Below are positions 4,509 through 5,708 of a stretch of DNA of 5,708 bases, piece by piece. The notes below the pieces were generated by a model. It saw nothing but the letters and a program-made list of their open reading frames with translations. It made no database searches and was not told the origin of the DNA. Numbering within the stretch: position 1 is the first letter of the stretch; every line of letters starts with the position of its first letter. The DNA is from Thermoplasmata archaeon. Its GTDB lineage: Archaea; Thermoplasmatota; Penumbrarchaeia; Penumbrarchaeales; Penumbrarchaeaceae. Where the stretch lies: assembly GCA_023145185.1 (NCBI GenBank), contig JAGLEG010000488.1:1-5708 (forward strand), read 5' to 3'. The translations under genes were made by a program, and so were the position numbers.

Positions 4509-5708
4509 ATGAAAGGACCCGAAAGGTTGATCTCAATTTTTATGGTACTGTTAATGGTGGTCGGCACATTGGCCATCATTGGTTTCGCTGGCCAGGTTCC
4601 ATCGGCCGAAGCGTCGTCAAGGGGGCCGACAAGGGGCCTGTACGGCATGTCCGAGACGTACAACATCTCGTTCAACAAGCCGACGTTCTACACCGATTCA
4701 GATCCCAATTATGCGGCCAACGACCTGGATAACAACACATGGGACGATATCGCCATCGTGGTGATGATCCAGGACAAGCACAAAACGCTCGTCAGGGAGA
4801 ACAACGATCCGGCCGGAGCTCAGGTGAGCTGTGCCGACATCTATCAGGCGGCCTTCGTTCCCGTGAACGGGACCGATGTGGACACGGGAACCCAGCAGAG
4901 GGTCATGATAGAGGACTTCACCGCCACCTGGTGTGGCTACTGCACCGCCGTTGTCGGTGCGATGAACAGGTTGGACATGGATGACAATTATTTCCCGGAC
5001 AAGTACATCGGCATCGAGTGGCACAGCGGCGGCGGGACCTACGGGACCGGAACTCCCCTTAGTTCGGCAACGTCGAGGAGGAGCTACTACAACCTCGGCG
5101 GCGGGATCCCAAGATATGTCATCGACGGGATGGTACCTTATGTGGGTGGATCCACAAGCCCCAACAACTCCGCCATCGATTCAAGGCTCAAGGGCGACAT
5201 CTCAACAAGGGGCGCATCTGCTTCCCCCATCAGTATCGAAGCCTTCGGTGGGCACAGCTCCACCAAGGCGTGGGTCAACTTCACCATAACGGTGGAGGGC
5301 GCCTCCTTCGACAACGCCCTTGTCGATGCGCAGATCGCCCTGGTCCAGGATGCGTATCCGAGAAGGCACGGCACCAACAACAAGGCCTATCTGGGTTGGA
5401 TCGGCCAGGACCTCAAGACCCAGCGGGTGTTCGACATCGACGGCGAGATACCGGTGATCACCATCGGCAACCCCTCCGACGGAGCCGTCCTGGAGGGAGC
5501 CGAGGAGATCTCGTGGAGCGTTGTGGACCCGGATGCGGCAGCATCGCACATCAAGGTCGACGTCGAGTACAGGCCCGTTGGAGGAAGCTGGGCCAGCCTG
5601 GCAGCGGGCAAGGGTGCGGCCAGCTCTGTGGAGTGGAAGACAGCGATCAAGACGTCGGGCGAGTACGACACCCCGGATGGTGACTACGAGATCAGGGTAA
5701 GCGCACTT
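4509..5708 (+). CDS. Secreted Omp28-like thioredoxin-fold protein with Ig-like segment, N-terminal 400 residues, cut by window edge
   Basis: The 400 visible codons start with a basic N terminus and a hydrophobic segment at 7-27, then VPSAEASS. This reads as a Sec signal peptide with possible cleavage near 33-35, so the protein is exported or anchored by this helix. Residues 48-130 form a domain I do not recognise, with a cysteine at 108. At 134-145 IEDFTATWCGYC gives a thioredoxin-type active site, Cys142 and Cys145, followed by a helix, then YIGIEWHSGG and GGGIPRYVIDG, where Pro201 is the likely cis-proline facing the CXXC pair. This pattern resembles the Omp28-like family. From about 315, PVITIGNPSDGAVLEG begins an Ig- or fibronectin-like beta domain that runs off the end. 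Five N-X-S/T sequons (Asn52, 75, 120, 219, 257) fit archaeal surface glycosylation. Likely role: extracellular thiol-disulfide exchange or a surface protein using the fold structurally. Substrate and C-terminal anchor are unknown. It is divergent from gatE. Confidence 0.85.
   Translation, partial: MKGPERLISIFMVLLMVVGTLAIIGFAGQVPSAEASSRGPTRGLYGMSETYNISFNKPTFYTDSDPNYAANDLDNNTWDDIAIVVMIQDKHKTLVRENNDPAGAQVSCADIYQAAFVPVNGTDVDTGTQQRVMIEDFTATWCGYCTAVVGAMNRLDMDDNYFPDKYIGIEWHSGGGTYGTGTPLSSATSRRSYYNLGGGIPRYVIDGMVPYVGGSTSPNNSAIDSRLKGDISTRGASASPISIEAFGGHSSTKAWVNFTITVEGASFDNALVDAQIALVQDAYPRRHGTNNKAYLGWIGQDLKTQRVFDIDGEIPVITIGNPSDGAVLEGAEEISWSVVDPDAAASHIKVDVEYRPVGGSWASLAAGKGAASSVEWKTAIKTSGEYDTPDGDYEIRVSAL

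Noticed and set aside
5138..5671. Minus-strand open frames opposite the secreted protein
   Set aside because: They are antisense shadows of the plus-strand gene, which has signal peptide, CXXC site and ribosome binding site.

Overview
The window looks archaeal and is most likely from a euryarchaeon of the Thermoplasmata or a relative. The strongest marker is a complete gatE, the archaeal-type glutamyl-tRNA(Gln) amidotransferase subunit with the aspartyl-tRNA synthetase-like insertion. Also consistent are A/T-rich TATA-like elements in otherwise GC-rich DNA, a GlmU-like enzyme of archaeal layout, strong GGAGG-type ribosome binding sites, and a secreted thioredoxin-fold protein followed by an Ig-like segment. 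The lineage below 'archaeon' is inference.

Layout. The minus strand carries four genes, in transcription order: gatE (4246 to 2321), a small helical protein of unknown function (2224 to 1859), a glmU-like sugar-1-phosphate nucleotidylyltransferase (1770 to 520), and the first 169 codons of glmS (507 to beyond position 1). The plus strand carries one gene diverging from gatE: the first 400 codons of a secreted protein with a WCGYC thioredoxin motif (4509 to beyond 5708). A 262-bp divergent intergenic region (4247-4508) holds TATA-like boxes for both directions. The gaps at 2225-2320 and 1771-1858 also hold TATA-like boxes, so gatE, the small gene and glmU may each have their own promoter.

Function. 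glmU-like and glmS form a tight two-gene unit. The ribosome binding site of glmS begins directly after the glmU-like stop codon, and both products belong to the route from fructose-6-phosphate to UDP-N-acetylhexosamine, used for glycoprotein and surface glycan synthesis. gatE makes Gln-tRNA(Gln) together with GatD, which is not in this window. The secreted protein acts outside the membrane, probably in thiol-disulfide chemistry or as a cell-surface protein.

Most of the window is housekeeping. The points most worth a second look are: the GlmU-like protein keeps its nucleotidyltransferase motifs but appears to lack the residues known for acetyl transfer in a characterised archaeal relative; the unknown 121-residue protein has a TATA box too close to its first ATG; and the secreted protein combines an Omp28-like thioredoxin fold with an Ig-like segment. 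I found no CRISPR array, insertion sequence, tRNA or rRNA gene, and no clearly new multi-gene system.
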